Notes: generated by a model from the letters alone, not told the origin. A DNA stretch of 64,000 nucleotides from Methylomonas sp. EFPC3 (GCF_029643245.1 NZ_CP116398.1:310001-374000), one strand, 5' to 3'. Counted from the first letter of the stretch, positions 25,991 through 35,355 are shown. Numbers and translations: made by a program.

Positions 25991-26860
25991 ATGAACGCAG
26001 CAATTAAGCCTGTTAACGCGATGACAGTGGATGTCGAAGATTACTTTCAGGTGTCGGCATTCGAGCGGCATATAGCGCGCGACCAGTGGGATAATATTCC
26101 GCACCGGGTAGAGCAAAATACCAGCCGAATTCTTGATTTGTTTGAGCAGAGGCAGGTTAAAGCGACGTTTTTCACGTTGGGTTGGGTCGCCGAGCGTTAT
26201 CCTGAACTGATACGGAGAATCGTTGCCGATGGTCACGAGTTAGCGTCCCACGGCTACCAGCATACTCGCGTTACTGAACAGACGCCGGACCAATTTCGAG
26301 AAGACCTGCGCCTGAGTAGAAATATTCTGGAAGATACTTCGGGGCAGGCGGTTATGGGCTACCGAGCTGCTAGCTATTCGATAGGCGCAAACAACCTTTG
26401 GGCTTTGGAAATTTTGCAGGAAGAAGGGTTTGTTTATAGTTCCAGCATTTATCCAGTAAAGCACGATTTATACGGCATGCCAGATGCGCCGCGCTTCGCT
26501 TATCGGCCAGCCAACGCCCCAGGCTTATTGGAGATTCCGATAACCACGTTGAATCTGCTCCAGCGTAATATTCCGTGCGGTGGCGGCGGATTTTTTCGCT
26601 TATATCCCTATTCTTTCTCTAAGTGGGCTTACCGCTATATTAATAATTACGAAAAGCAGCCCGGTATATTTTATTTTCACCCGTGGGAAATCGATCCGGA
26701 GCAGCCCCGGCGAGAGGGATTATCGTTTAAAACCCGCTTTAGGCATTACCTAAATCTCGGCAAGATGCACCATAGACTGGATAACCTGCTTAGCGATTTT
26801 GCCTGGGACACCATGCGTAATGTATTCCTAACCCAATCAGACCGTCCCCACCAACCATGA
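25991..26860 (+). CDS. XrtA-associated polysaccharide deacetylase (DUF3473 type)
   Basis: A 289-residue NodB-fold deacetylase with a C-terminal DUF3473 segment. The metal site is readable: Asp in MTVDVEDYFQVSAFE (~15) and the His pair in ASHGYQHTRV (~85-90), with the substrate motif MGYRAASYSIG (~118). FYFHPWEIDPEQPR near the C terminus is the typical DUF3473 block. No signal peptide is seen, so it probably acts in the cytoplasm or at the membrane face on a lipid-linked intermediate or nucleotide sugar, removing N-acetyl groups. The stop overlaps the next ATG (ATGA). Confidence 0.93.
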   Translation: MNAAIKPVNAMTVDVEDYFQVSAFERHIARDQWDNIPHRVEQNTSRILDLFEQRQVKATFFTLGWVAERYPELIRRIVADGHELASHGYQHTRVTEQTPDQFREDLRLSRNILEDTSGQAVMGYRAASYSIGANNLWALEILQEEGFVYSSSIYPVKHDLYGMPDAPRFAYRPANAPGLLEIPITTLNLLQRNIPCGGGGFFRLYPYSFSKWAYRYINNYEKQPGIFYFHPWEIDPEQPRREGLSFKTRFRHYLNLGKMHHRLDNLLSDFAWDTMRNVFLTQSDRPHQP

Positions 26861-27876
26861 TTAAATTGCTTGAGCCCTCCCAAACAGAGCGTTGGGATAA
26901 GTTTGTTTTGGCAACTTCCGGAGGCAGTTTTTTTCATTTGGCGGGGTGGCAGCAAGTAATCAAACAGGCTTTCGGGCATCCTACTTATTACTATTATTGC
27001 GAGCGAGACGGTCAAATCACCGGGATATTGCCCTTAACCCACATTAAAAGTCCGTTGTTCGGAAATACTTTGGTTTCGAATGCGTTCTGCGTATACGGCG
27101 GTATCCTGGCGAGTGACGATCAGTCATTCACGGCCTTAAAAACTCAGGCGCAGCAATTAGCGAGGGATTTGAGGATCGATTGTCTGGAAATGCGAAATCG
27201 TGTGCAGGCACATCCAGAGTGGCCTCATAAAGAACTTTACGTGACCTTCAGAAAAGAACTGGATCCGGACGTCGAAAAAAATCTAAATGCGATACCCAGA
27301 AAACAAAGGGCGATGGTACGTGCCGGTATCAAGGGCGGTTTGGTTAGCATTATCGACGACAATGTAGATCGCTTCTATGCCGCCTATTCGGAAAGTGTCA
27401 GAAATTTAGGCACGCCTGTTTTTTCGAAAAACTATTTTCGCATCCTAAAGGAAGTTTTCGGCAACCGTTGCGAAGTGCTGACTGTAGAGCATGAAGGGCG
27501 CTTAATTGCCAGCGTCATGAATTTCTATTTCAAGGATGAGGTTTTACCGTACTACGGCGGCGGTGTTGAAGCAGCTAGGGATCTGAAAGGTAACGATTTC
27601 ATGTATTGGGAAGTGATGCGCCGTGCTGTAGAGCGAGGGTGCAAGATTTTCGATTACGGCCGCAGTAAAATCGGTACCGGATCCTTCCGTTTCAAGAAAC
27701 ACTGGGGTTTCGAGCCCGAGCCCTTGTTTTATGAAATAGATTTAGTAACGGCAAAACAAATTCCGGAAATCAATCCGCTGAATCCGAAATACCAACTGTT
27801 TATAGCTGCTTGGAAAAAACTGCCGCTCCCGGTTAGTCAGTGGATCGGTCCTTGGTTAGCTAAAGACTTGGGTTGA
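26857..27876 (+). CDS. FemAB-family protein of the XrtA/PEP-CTERM system
   Basis: A 339-residue protein with two GNAT-like halves. Motifs: SGGSFFHLAGWQQVIKQAFG at the N terminus and the C-terminal block FDYGRSKIGTGSFRFKKHWG, diagnostic for FemAB-related acyltransferases. Family members transfer amino acids from aminoacyl-tRNA, or acyl groups, to amines, so it may add an amino acid to a sugar freed by the deacetylase encoded just upstream. That link is my inference from gene order. ATGA overlap with the deacetylase gene, and the stop lies only a few bases before the next start. Confidence 0.92.
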   Translation: MIKLLEPSQTERWDKFVLATSGGSFFHLAGWQQVIKQAFGHPTYYYYCERDGQITGILPLTHIKSPLFGNTLVSNAFCVYGGILASDDQSFTALKTQAQQLARDLRIDCLEMRNRVQAHPEWPHKELYVTFRKELDPDVEKNLNAIPRKQRAMVRAGIKGGLVSIIDDNVDRFYAAYSESVRNLGTPVFSKNYFRILKEVFGNRCEVLTVEHEGRLIASVMNFYFKDEVLPYYGGGVEAARDLKGNDFMYWEVMRRAVERGCKIFDYGRSKIGTGSFRFKKHWGFEPEPLFYEIDLVTAKQIPEINPLNPKYQLFIAAWKKLPLPVSQWIGPWLAKDLG

Positions 27877-27878
27877 GC

Positions 27879-29075
27879 ATGAAGCCCAATTTGCTGTATC
27901 TGGTTCATCGGATACCTTATCCGCCGAACAAGGGCGATAAGATCCGCTCCTTTCACTTTTTACAGGCGTTGTTGGCAGACTACGACATTTTTCTAGGTAC
28001 GTTTGTAGACGACCCTGATGATCGCCAGTACGTCGGTGCCTTGGCTGATGTGTGTAAACAAGTCTGTTGTGTCGATCTCGATCCTCGGCTCGCAAAGCTC
28101 AAGAGCGTGTCCGGTTTGTTGACGAATGAAGCCTTAAGTCTACCGTATTATCGCAATGCCGAATTGCAAGCTTGGGTAGACCAGACTATCCGTGAGCATT
28201 CTATTGATCGGGCGTTGATATTTTCTTCGCCAATGGCTCAGTTCGTGCGTAAGCATGCTGCGTTAACGGTCGTTGCCGATTTTGTTGATGTCGATTCCGA
28301 CAAATGGCGGCAATACGCCCAGAGCAAGGCGTGGCCTGCTCGCTGGGTTTATCGGCGCGAGGCCCAAAAGTTGTTGGAGTTCGAGCGCGTCATGGCGGCG
28401 CGCACCGCCGCCACTTTGTTCGTGTCGGAACAAGAAGCCCGTCTATTCAGATCGTTAGCGCCCGAGGCCGCGGACAAAATTACGTACGTGAATAATGGTG
28501 TCGATATAGAGCGCTTTGATCCTGCGCTTAGTTATCAACGGCCGTTCTCTGCCGATATGAAATCGATTGTCTTTACCGGAGCCATGGATTATTGGGCTAA
28601 TGTTGATGCGGTTAAATGGTTTGCGGAACAAGTGTTGCCGTTGATTTTGGCAAAAAGTCCCGCATTGCGGTTTTACATCGTCGGCTCCAAGCCGGCGCGA
28701 GAGGTTCTGCAATTGGCCGAGAATAGTGCTGCGGTGATTGTCACCGGTCGCGTCGACGATGTCAGGCCATATATAGCCTACGCCGATTTGATCGTGGCGC
28801 CGTTGCGGATTGCTCGCGGTATTCAAAATAAGGTTTTGGAAGCCTTGGCGATGAATAAGCCAGTGGTTGTCTCTTCTGCCGGAATGGAAGGCATACCGAT
28901 CACGCAGGATTTGCAGTTGGCGGTGGCCGACACCGCGGAAAATTACGCCGACCGGGTTTTGGCGTTTTTAGAGAACCAGCCGGAGTGTGGTGATTCAAAC
29001 CGCCGTTTTGTGCAAGACCGTTTCGGGTGGGCTGAGAATGGCCGGCGGCTGCGCCAAATGCTGGCTGGGGAGTGA
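27879..29075 (+). CDS. XrtA-associated glycosyltransferase 1 (GT4-like)
   Basis: A ~398-residue GT-B glycosyltransferase. The ATG at 27879 is chosen over the TTG at 27873. LLYLVHRIPYPPNKGDKIRSF at the N terminus is the signature of the first sugar transferase of PEP-CTERM loci, and ALAMNKPVVVSSAGMEGI near residue 330 is the nucleotide-sugar region. It should extend the repeat unit on the lipid carrier at the inner membrane. In many exosortase A loci the exosortase gene lies close to this gene; here the next glycosyltransferase follows after 4 bases. Confidence 0.93.
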   Translation: MKPNLLYLVHRIPYPPNKGDKIRSFHFLQALLADYDIFLGTFVDDPDDRQYVGALADVCKQVCCVDLDPRLAKLKSVSGLLTNEALSLPYYRNAELQAWVDQTIREHSIDRALIFSSPMAQFVRKHAALTVVADFVDVDSDKWRQYAQSKAWPARWVYRREAQKLLEFERVMAARTAATLFVSEQEARLFRSLAPEAADKITYVNNGVDIERFDPALSYQRPFSADMKSIVFTGAMDYWANVDAVKWFAEQVLPLILAKSPALRFYIVGSKPAREVLQLAENSAAVIVTGRVDDVRPYIAYADLIVAPLRIARGIQNKVLEALAMNKPVVVSSAGMEGIPITQDLQLAVADTAENYADRVLAFLENQPECGDSNRRFVQDRFGWAENGRRLRQMLAGE

Positions 29076-29079
29076 GGCT

Positions 29080-30216
29080 GTGTCCGAAGCGAAGCCGCCG
29101 TTGATTGTACATATCATTTACCGACTGGGAGTTGGTGGGCTCGAAAATGGTCTGGTTAATATTGTCAATAAATTGCCGGCAACTCGTTATCGTCACGCCA
29201 TCATTTGTTTGACTGAAAGCACCGATTTCAGTCAGCGTATCTGTCGGCCCGACGTCGAAATTTTTGAATTGCACAAACGGCCCGGTCAGGATTGGAGCTC
29301 CTTTCGTAGCGTTTATCGGTTATTGAAGCAATTGCGGCCGGCAATCGTCCACACGCGCAATTTAGCGGCCATCGAATACCAAGTTTGCGCTTTGTTGGCG
29401 GGTGTGGGTTACCGCATACATGGCGAGCATGGCTGGGATGTGTTCGATCCCGACGGGAGCAACGTCAAGTATCAGTTGTTACGCAGAATACTGGGGTCGA
29501 TTATTCATCGATTTATTCCATTGTCCCGCCATCTGGAAAGCTACCTGCGGGATAGGGTGGCAATATCGGGAAGCAAGATTACTCGTATTTGTAACGGAGT
29601 CGACACAACGGTGTTTTATCCTGGCGAGAATGAGGCTATCGTTCCGGATGGTTGCGGTTTGGCATTGCGCGATAAAGTTGTGATTGGTACCGTCGGCCGT
29701 ATGCATGGGGTTAAGGACCAAATTACCCTAGTCCGCGCTTTTATCCTAAGCTGTCAGCAATCGGCCGAATTTGCCGAACGTTGCCGATTATTTTTAATTG
29801 GTGATGGCCCGTTGAAAGCAGAAGCTATCGATTTGTTAAGCGCGGCGAATTTAGCGGATTGCGTCTGGTTGCCTGGAGAGAGAGCCGATATTCCGGTGAT
29901 ATTGCGTGCAATGGACATTTTTGTGTTGCCCTCGATTGCAGAAGGGATCTCAAATACGATTTTGGAAGCAATGGCTAGCGGTTTGCCGGTTATCGCAACC
30001 CGTGTCGGCGGCAATCCGGAACTCGTGACCGATGGGGAGACAGGTCGATTGGTTCCGGCTCAGGATGTCGTAAGTCTGTCGATGGCTTTGAATGAATTGG
30101 CGTTAGATGGCGAATGCCGCCGCCGCTTTGGAGAAGGTTCCCTGAAGCGAATTCATGCTGAGTTTTCAATCGATAGTATGGTGGCTCGTTACCAGCAAGT
30201 GTATGACGGGCAATAA
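29080..30216 (+). CDS. XrtA-associated glycosyltransferase 2 (GT4)
   Basis: I place the start at the GTG at 29080, four bases after the previous stop, with GGGGAGTGAGG just ahead. A longer in-frame start at 28987 would add 31 residues that overlap the previous gene and match no family pattern. The protein (~378 residues) opens with PLIVHIIYRLGVGGLENGL, typical of the second PEP-CTERM glycosyltransferase. The GT4 E-x7-E motif is EGISNTILEAMASGLP (~287). It acts in the cytoplasm on lipid-linked intermediates. Neighbours on both sides belong to the same system. Confidence 0.93.
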   Translation: MSEAKPPLIVHIIYRLGVGGLENGLVNIVNKLPATRYRHAIICLTESTDFSQRICRPDVEIFELHKRPGQDWSSFRSVYRLLKQLRPAIVHTRNLAAIEYQVCALLAGVGYRIHGEHGWDVFDPDGSNVKYQLLRRILGSIIHRFIPLSRHLESYLRDRVAISGSKITRICNGVDTTVFYPGENEAIVPDGCGLALRDKVVIGTVGRMHGVKDQITLVRAFILSCQQSAEFAERCRLFLIGDGPLKAEAIDLLSAANLADCVWLPGERADIPVILRAMDIFVLPSIAEGISNTILEAMASGLPVIATRVGGNPELVTDGETGRLVPAQDVVSLSMALNELALDGECRRRFGEGSLKRIHAEFSIDSMVARYQQVYDGQ

Positions 30217-30237
30217 TTTGCGTCGGAGAGATTTTAT

Positions 30238-32127
30238 ATGTGCGGGATAGTGGGTATTTTCGATATTCGGGGATTGAGCGAAATAGACCGCAGTCTGCTG
30301 TCGCGCATGAACCAGTCCCAGTTCCATCGCGGCCCGGATGAGGGTGGGCTACACACCGAACCTGGATTGGGATTTGGTCATCGCCGCTTATCGATTATTG
30401 ATTTGTCCAGTGGGCAGCAACCGATGCACAGCCAGGACGGAAACGTCGTATTGACGTACAACGGCGAAGTTTATAATTTTCCTGAACTACGTTTGGAACT
30501 CGAAGCTTTAGGCTACGGCTTTAGAACTCACTGTGACACCGAGGTCATTTTGTACGCCTGGCAGGCGTGGGGCGAGGCTTGTGTCGAACGCTTGCGCGGC
30601 ATGTTTGCATTTGCGATTTGGGATAGACTGAAGCAAACCTTATTCCTGGCTCGTGACCGTCTTGGGGTTAAGCCCTTGTTCTATGCGGAGCTGTCAAACG
30701 GACAGTTTATTTTTGGTTCTGAACTCAAGGCATTGACGCAGCATCCGTTGTTGCCTAAGGACGTCGATGTCACGGCCATAGAGGACTATTTCGGATTTGG
30801 TTACATTCCCGATCCGAAGACCATCTACCGGGGGGTGTACAAGTTGGAGCCCGGTTATTGCTTGACCATCAAGCGGGGCGATGCGGGTTTTCGGCCGAAG
30901 CAATATTGGGATGTAACGTTCCAGCCTGTGGGTTCGGTTGACCCCGTCCAAGCCGGCGAGGAGCTAATTGCTCGTTTGCGGGAAGCGGTTAAAATTAGGA
31001 TGGTTGCCGATGTGCCTTTAGGCGCATTTTTATCCGGCGGCGTTGATTCCAGCGGCGTGGTGGCGCTGATGGCAGGTTTGTCCGCTGATCCGGTGAACAC
31101 CTGTTCGATTTCTTTCGGTGATCCTAAGTTTAACGAGTCTGAATTTGCCGCTAGAGTTGCCGAGCGTTACCACACCGCCCACCGCGTAGAGCAGGTCGAT
31201 CCTGATGATTTCAGTTTGATCGATCAGCTTTCCGGCTTGTACGATGAACCTTACGCCGACAGTTCCGCGTTGCCCACGTATCGGGTGTGCGAATTGGCCA
31301 AGAAGCAGGTTACCGTGGCGCTTTCCGGTGATGGCGGCGACGAAAATCTGGCTGGATATCGCCGCTACCGCTGGCACACCTATGAAGAACGGGTCCGATC
31401 CGTATTACCGGACGCATTGCGCATGCCGTTGTTTTCCGCTCTCGGTAGGGCCTATCCGAAGTTGGATTGGGCGCCGAAAATACTTCGCGCAAAAACGACT
31501 TTGGAGGCGATCGGTCGAGATTCTATGGCCGGTTATTTTCATAGCGTTTCGGTGTTGTCGAATGCTATGCGTACCGAATTGTTCAGCGAAAGTTTGCGGC
31601 GTGATTTGCAAGGCTATCAGGCGGTTGAGGTGTTCCATCGTTACCGGGATCGGGCTCCGCAGGATTCGTTGTCGATGGTCCAGTATTTAGATCTGAAGAC
31701 TTATTTGGCTGGTGATATTTTGACCAAAGTCGATCGGGCCAGTATGGCTCACGCATTGGAAGTGCGTGTGCCGTTGCTAGATCATAAACTGGTGGAGTGG
31801 ATGGCGACTTTGCCGCCTGAATTAAAGTTAAAGGGTCGGGAAGGTAAATATGTTTTCAAGAAAGCTTTGGAGCCATATTTGCCGTACGATGTTCTCTATA
31901 GACCTAAAATGGGTTTTTCGGTGCCGCTATGCAGTTGGTTTAGAGGTCCTTTGAAACAGCGGGTGCAAGACGCTTTGTTGGGTAGTACGCTGGCGAACAC
32001 AGGTTGGTTCGATCATAGTTATTTGCAGCATATCGTTAGTCAGCACCAATCAGGTTTGCGCGACTACAGTGCCGCAATTTGGTCTCTATTGATGTTCGAG
32101 GCCTTTGCGCGGAATAATCTGACCTGA
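30238..32127 (+). CDS. XrtA-system amidotransferase, asparagine-synthetase type
   Basis: A 629-residue class II glutamine amidotransferase. The N-terminal nucleophile Cys2 is intact (MCGIVGIFD), as are GHRRLSIIDLS, YNGEVYNFPE and the DTE motif. The C-terminal synthetase domain has the PPi loop SGGVDSSGVVAL (~265) and SGDGGDENLAGYRR. It would use glutamine and ATP to amidate a carboxyl group, which in this locus may be a uronic acid of the polysaccharide (inference). GGAGAG precedes the ATG at 30238. After it comes a ~100-base gap, so it may end the first EPS operon. Confidence 0.93.
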   Translation: MCGIVGIFDIRGLSEIDRSLLSRMNQSQFHRGPDEGGLHTEPGLGFGHRRLSIIDLSSGQQPMHSQDGNVVLTYNGEVYNFPELRLELEALGYGFRTHCDTEVILYAWQAWGEACVERLRGMFAFAIWDRLKQTLFLARDRLGVKPLFYAELSNGQFIFGSELKALTQHPLLPKDVDVTAIEDYFGFGYIPDPKTIYRGVYKLEPGYCLTIKRGDAGFRPKQYWDVTFQPVGSVDPVQAGEELIARLREAVKIRMVADVPLGAFLSGGVDSSGVVALMAGLSADPVNTCSISFGDPKFNESEFAARVAERYHTAHRVEQVDPDDFSLIDQLSGLYDEPYADSSALPTYRVCELAKKQVTVALSGDGGDENLAGYRRYRWHTYEERVRSVLPDALRMPLFSALGRAYPKLDWAPKILRAKTTLEAIGRDSMAGYFHSVSVLSNAMRTELFSESLRRDLQGYQAVEVFHRYRDRAPQDSLSMVQYLDLKTYLAGDILTKVDRASMAHALEVRVPLLDHKLVEWMATLPPELKLKGREGKYVFKKALEPYLPYDVLYRPKMGFSVPLCSWFRGPLKQRVQDALLGSTLANTGWFDHSYLQHIVSQHQSGLRDYSAAIWSLLMFEAFARNNLT

Positions 32128-32226
32128 TAGTTAAGAAATATCCCTTGTACAACTGTGCAATAGACACCGGAAAAGTGTTTTGCTAAAGTGTGACGTAATT
32201 CAAAGTTAAATCCAGGGTGAGCAGAA

Positions 32227-33012
32227 ATGAGCGATGCAAATAATACGTTGCCCGAACATGGCGAACAATCAACCGGCGGTGCGGCCGTAGACAAAACGCG
32301 GCGGACGTTCGCAAAGGCCGGTGTCGCTGTTCCGATAGTCATGACTTTAGCCAACCGTTCGGCATGGGGCGGAGGGAAACGGAGTTGTGGCACGATTTCC
32401 GGTTTTCAATCATACGCCAGCGCTGGGAATGTCGATCCCTCAGGCACAGGAACCTATGTGCCGCCGACTCCAAATCCGCCCAGTCATTACTGTGGAGCAG
32501 GCACGGCAACAAATTGGCCGACAAACACCACAATCAAGTGCAGACCATTCACCAAGACTCACGAAAGTGGGGCGCCTTTGGAAGGTGGCTATTGTTTGCG
32601 TGATAGATTGGTAAGCGACGGTTCGCCATCGACTTCTACAACGAATAAAGGTAAGTGGAGGGCCAGAGATACTTGGGACTCTACTGTTGGAACAAGTACT
32701 GCATCCCAATACAATACTGTGGGCCAGTTCAAGCATGCTGATGTCAAATCGTTAGAAAATGCTTCAACTTATATCACCTTGGAATACGCGCGAAGCAATG
32801 GAGTGCCGGACGACAGATCGTTGCACGATTGCATTCGAGATTTGAGTGCCGGAAGTTACACTCTGGACAACTGTTTCGCTTGGTTGTTTGTAAATGCCTG
32901 CCATGGCAAAAACTTTATAGGCACTACTCCGGCCGATGTCAGAAGATGTTACACAGATTATGACGAGGCGACGGTTATCGGTTTTTGCAAACACCTTATC
33001 GGTAATTGTTAG
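32227..33012 (+). CDS. Cys-rich protein with twin-arginine signal, head of HPr-rel-A cassette
   Basis: A 261-residue protein I do not recognise. Residues 24-30 read TRRTFAK, a good Tat motif, followed by the hydrophobic stretch AGVAVPIVMTLA. A Gly/Ser/Pro/Thr-rich region and a C-terminal helical part follow. The mature part has ten cysteines, an even number that suits disulfides; the last two residues are Asn and Cys. It has its own upstream region (32128-32226). The PqqD-like, HprK-like and nucleotidyltransferase genes follow immediately. A role as substrate or partner of that cassette is inferred only from position. Confidence 0.7.
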   Translation: MSDANNTLPEHGEQSTGGAAVDKTRRTFAKAGVAVPIVMTLANRSAWGGGKRSCGTISGFQSYASAGNVDPSGTGTYVPPTPNPPSHYCGAGTATNWPTNTTIKCRPFTKTHESGAPLEGGYCLRDRLVSDGSPSTSTTNKGKWRARDTWDSTVGTSTASQYNTVGQFKHADVKSLENASTYITLEYARSNGVPDDRSLHDCIRDLSAGSYTLDNCFAWLFVNACHGKNFIGTTPADVRRCYTDYDEATVIGFCKHLIGNC

Positions 33013-33034
33013 TATTTGGGGAAGTAATCCCGCC

Positions 33035-33343
33035 GTGCTAAATGGTGATACCGTGCTGTGGCGTAGTGTTGGAAATGTGATATGCCATGAGTATGATGAC
33101 GCATTGCTTGTTTTCCATGAGCCCTCTGGCGAAACCCACCTTATGGCAGGTGTTTCAAAATCTTTCCTTGAATATTGCTGTTCGGGGGCTATATTTAGTC
33201 TAGACGATTTGCTTGAGTGGGCTGGTCAAACAAATGGCGATAAAACCGACGTGTGTCATTCGCGCGATTTGATGCTATCGACTCTCGCAGAAATTTCCAA
33301 AATTAACCTTATCGAAACAATTCGTTGCGAGTACGTGAGTTAA
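33035..33343 (+). CDS. PqqD-like protein, HPr-rel-A system
   Basis: A ~102-residue PqqD relative. I chose the GTG at 33035 because GGGGAAG lies 9 bases upstream; an in-frame ATG at 32936 would overlap the preceding gene by 77 bases and add residues not seen in the family. Core motif: LLVFHEPSGETHLMAG (~25-40), the usual PqqD pattern. PqqD-type domains bind the leader of a peptide substrate for modifying enzymes. There is no radical-SAM gene here; the partner is the HprK-like kinase whose start overlaps this gene by 19 bases. Which peptide it binds is unknown. Confidence 0.85.
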   Translation: MLNGDTVLWRSVGNVICHEYDDALLVFHEPSGETHLMAGVSKSFLEYCCSGAIFSLDDLLEWAGQTNGDKTDVCHSRDLMLSTLAEISKINLIETIRCEYVS

Positions 33344-34239
33344 GTTTACCTGCTGTTCGCGAGGCGATATCCGGGAGCGGATTGATACTTCAAATCGGTT
33401 GTTTCGTATTTTCAATTAAGTCAAGAATTAAGTGTCTGGCGGAAGCTATATCTTCTCTTTATGGAGATTACGAATTAGCGGATGACTCCTTCATTGACTT
33501 TCATGTCGACTTAAATGTCGTAAACGATGTAAGCAGACTTTTTTTTCGCAAGAAGGCTGTTTTTCTATCGGACGGCTTTGCACCGTTTGACCCTCTGCCA
33601 TATCAGCATGCCCCCGCTTTAATAGAGTGGGGTATGAACTGGTGTGTTTCCAGCCAAATCAATACATTTTTGATTATTCACGCCGCTGTGGTCGAGAAAC
33701 ATGGTTACGCAGTGGTAATGCCGGCGCCGCCGGGTTCGGGAAAAAGTACGTTGACGGCTAGTTTGGTACAAGAAGGGTGGCGCTTGCTGTCCGACGAATT
33801 AACCTTGGTGGATCTTCAGACCGGTTCCGCGACTCCTTTCCCACGTCCCATTAGTTTAAAGAATGAGTCTATCGATCTAATCCGATGCCGCTACCCCAAA
33901 GCGGTATTCGGCCCATTAAGCTCTGACACGGTCAAAGGTAGCGTTTGCCATGTGCAACCGCCTACTGCCAGCGTCGAAATGCAACACCAATCCAGTCCTA
34001 TTGGTTGGGTGGTGTTCCCTAAATACCAGCAAGGAGTTGAGGCCGAGCTTCTAAACATTGGTAAAGCCGAGACCGTTATGGAACTGGCGGATAATTCGTT
34101 CAACTACAGCATATTGGCCACAACCGGGTTTAATGTTCTTACTGATATCGTTGACCAAGCCGATTGTTACCGTTTTCGATACAGTCGGCTTGACGATGCA
34201 ATAGCGGCATTCGAGAACTTGGCCCACTCGAAAAAATGA
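33325..34239 (+). CDS. HprK-related kinase A
   Basis: A 304-residue relative of HPr kinase/phosphorylase. The start is a TTG at 33325 overlapping the PqqD-like gene. The P-loop PAPPGSGKSTLTASLV is at ~132-148 and RLLSDELTLVD follows (~152-162), like the HprK nucleotide site. FPRPISLKNES (~173-183) is the family block. There is no PTS gene nearby, and the canonical HprK signature is not clearly present, so the substrate is not HPr in any obvious way. It sits with the PqqD-like and nucleotidyltransferase genes, the fixed trio called HPr-rel-A, often associated with exosortase genomes. Confidence 0.88.
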   Translation: MRVRELSLPAVREAISGSGLILQIGCFVFSIKSRIKCLAEAISSLYGDYELADDSFIDFHVDLNVVNDVSRLFFRKKAVFLSDGFAPFDPLPYQHAPALIEWGMNWCVSSQINTFLIIHAAVVEKHGYAVVMPAPPGSGKSTLTASLVQEGWRLLSDELTLVDLQTGSATPFPRPISLKNESIDLIRCRYPKAVFGPLSSDTVKGSVCHVQPPTASVEMQHQSSPIGWVVFPKYQQGVEAELLNIGKAETVMELADNSFNYSILATTGFNVLTDIVDQADCYRFRYSRLDDAIAAFENLAHSKK

Positions 34240-35303
34240 TCGAGTTTCCTCTTATCGTAAAAGTTCTTAACGGCGAGATGTCGGCGCCAGAGCTGACGTT
34301 GAAACAATGGGAACTATTGATTCGCCAAGCTCAAGCGTCAATGCTCGCGGGCGTCTTATGTTATCGGTTCGATCCTGACTCGATTCCGATTAGAGCGTTA
34401 CGTCATTTGCAATCGGCGCGGGTTCATTCCGATAAGCAAGTCAACGATTTGTTGTGGGAAATTCATCATCTAAAGAAAGTGGCTGCTGAGTTGGGCTTGC
34501 CTTTAATCTTGCTTAAGGGTGCCGCCTATGCCGCTTCTGCCTGTCCGGCTGCTAGAGGCCGTTTTTTTTCGGATATCGACTTGTTGGTACCGAGACCGGT
34601 CATCGCCGATGCCGAGAAAAAGTTAATGGCCCATGGCTGGGTCAGTAGTTTGCATAATACGTACGATCAGTATTACTACCGGAAATGGATGCACGAAATA
34701 CCGCCGTTGCGGCATGTATTTCGCGGCAGCGTTATCGATTTGCATCATAATATTCTGCCGCTTACATCCAAAGCCTGTCCTAATGCCAGTTTGCTTATCG
34801 AAGCAGCAGTCAATGTAGGCGACAATCCGCAAATTCGTGTGTTGCAAATGCCGGACATGGTAGTCCACAGCGCGGTACATTTGTTTTACGATGGCGAATT
34901 GGATCACGGATTGCGCGATTTGGTCGACCTGGACAGTTTGCTTAGAAACAGTTCTGAGGATATTGCTATGCTTGTGGTCGAGCGGGCTTTTGAGTTGGGG
35001 CTGCAGCGGAGTATTTTTTATGCTTTCCGGTATCTGAATATCATTCTGCAAACACCCATTTCTGCGGAAGTGCAGCAACGAAGCCAACAGGCGGCGCCGG
35101 GACGCTTCGGATTACAGATGATGGATTTCTTGTTTCTCAGGGCGCTCATGCCGGCGCACCCGAGTTGCGGCGATCAATGGACTGGGTTAGCCCGATGGCT
35201 GTTATATGTAAGGTCCCATTGGCTGAAAATGCCCTGGTATTTGCTGTTTCCGCATTTGTCTAGAAAAGCTTGGTTTAGGCTGATGGGTAAAGAAAAACAT
35301 TAG
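34236..35303 (+). CDS. Nucleotidyltransferase-family protein (NTP_transf_5-like)
   Basis: A 355-residue protein. LPLILLKGAAYAAS (~88) and RGRFFSDIDLLVPR (~108-122) form the NTP_transf_5 active site with the Asp-Ile-Asp pair; IDLHHNILPL (~168) is a second conserved block. It would transfer a nucleotide, but the acceptor is not known. ATGA overlap with the HprK-like kinase makes the last three genes one translational unit. It completes the HPr-rel-A cassette, after which glycosyltransferases resume. Confidence 0.87.
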   Translation: MIEFPLIVKVLNGEMSAPELTLKQWELLIRQAQASMLAGVLCYRFDPDSIPIRALRHLQSARVHSDKQVNDLLWEIHHLKKVAAELGLPLILLKGAAYAASACPAARGRFFSDIDLLVPRPVIADAEKKLMAHGWVSSLHNTYDQYYYRKWMHEIPPLRHVFRGSVIDLHHNILPLTSKACPNASLLIEAAVNVGDNPQIRVLQMPDMVVHSAVHLFYDGELDHGLRDLVDLDSLLRNSSEDIAMLVVERAFELGLQRSIFYAFRYLNIILQTPISAEVQQRSQQAAPGRFGLQMMDFLFLRALMPAHPSCGDQWTGLARWLLYVRSHWLKMPWYLLFPHLSRKAWFRLMGKEKH

Positions 35304-35355
35304 TTTGTGATGCTCTCTGGGGGTCGCAGCTAATTGCAAAACAATAATAATTGAC

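Noticed and set aside
32169-32183. GG...GC pair upstream of the Tat-signal protein resembling a sigma-54 promoter
   Set aside because: Spacing is eleven bases rather than the strict ten, and the -24 flank is poor.
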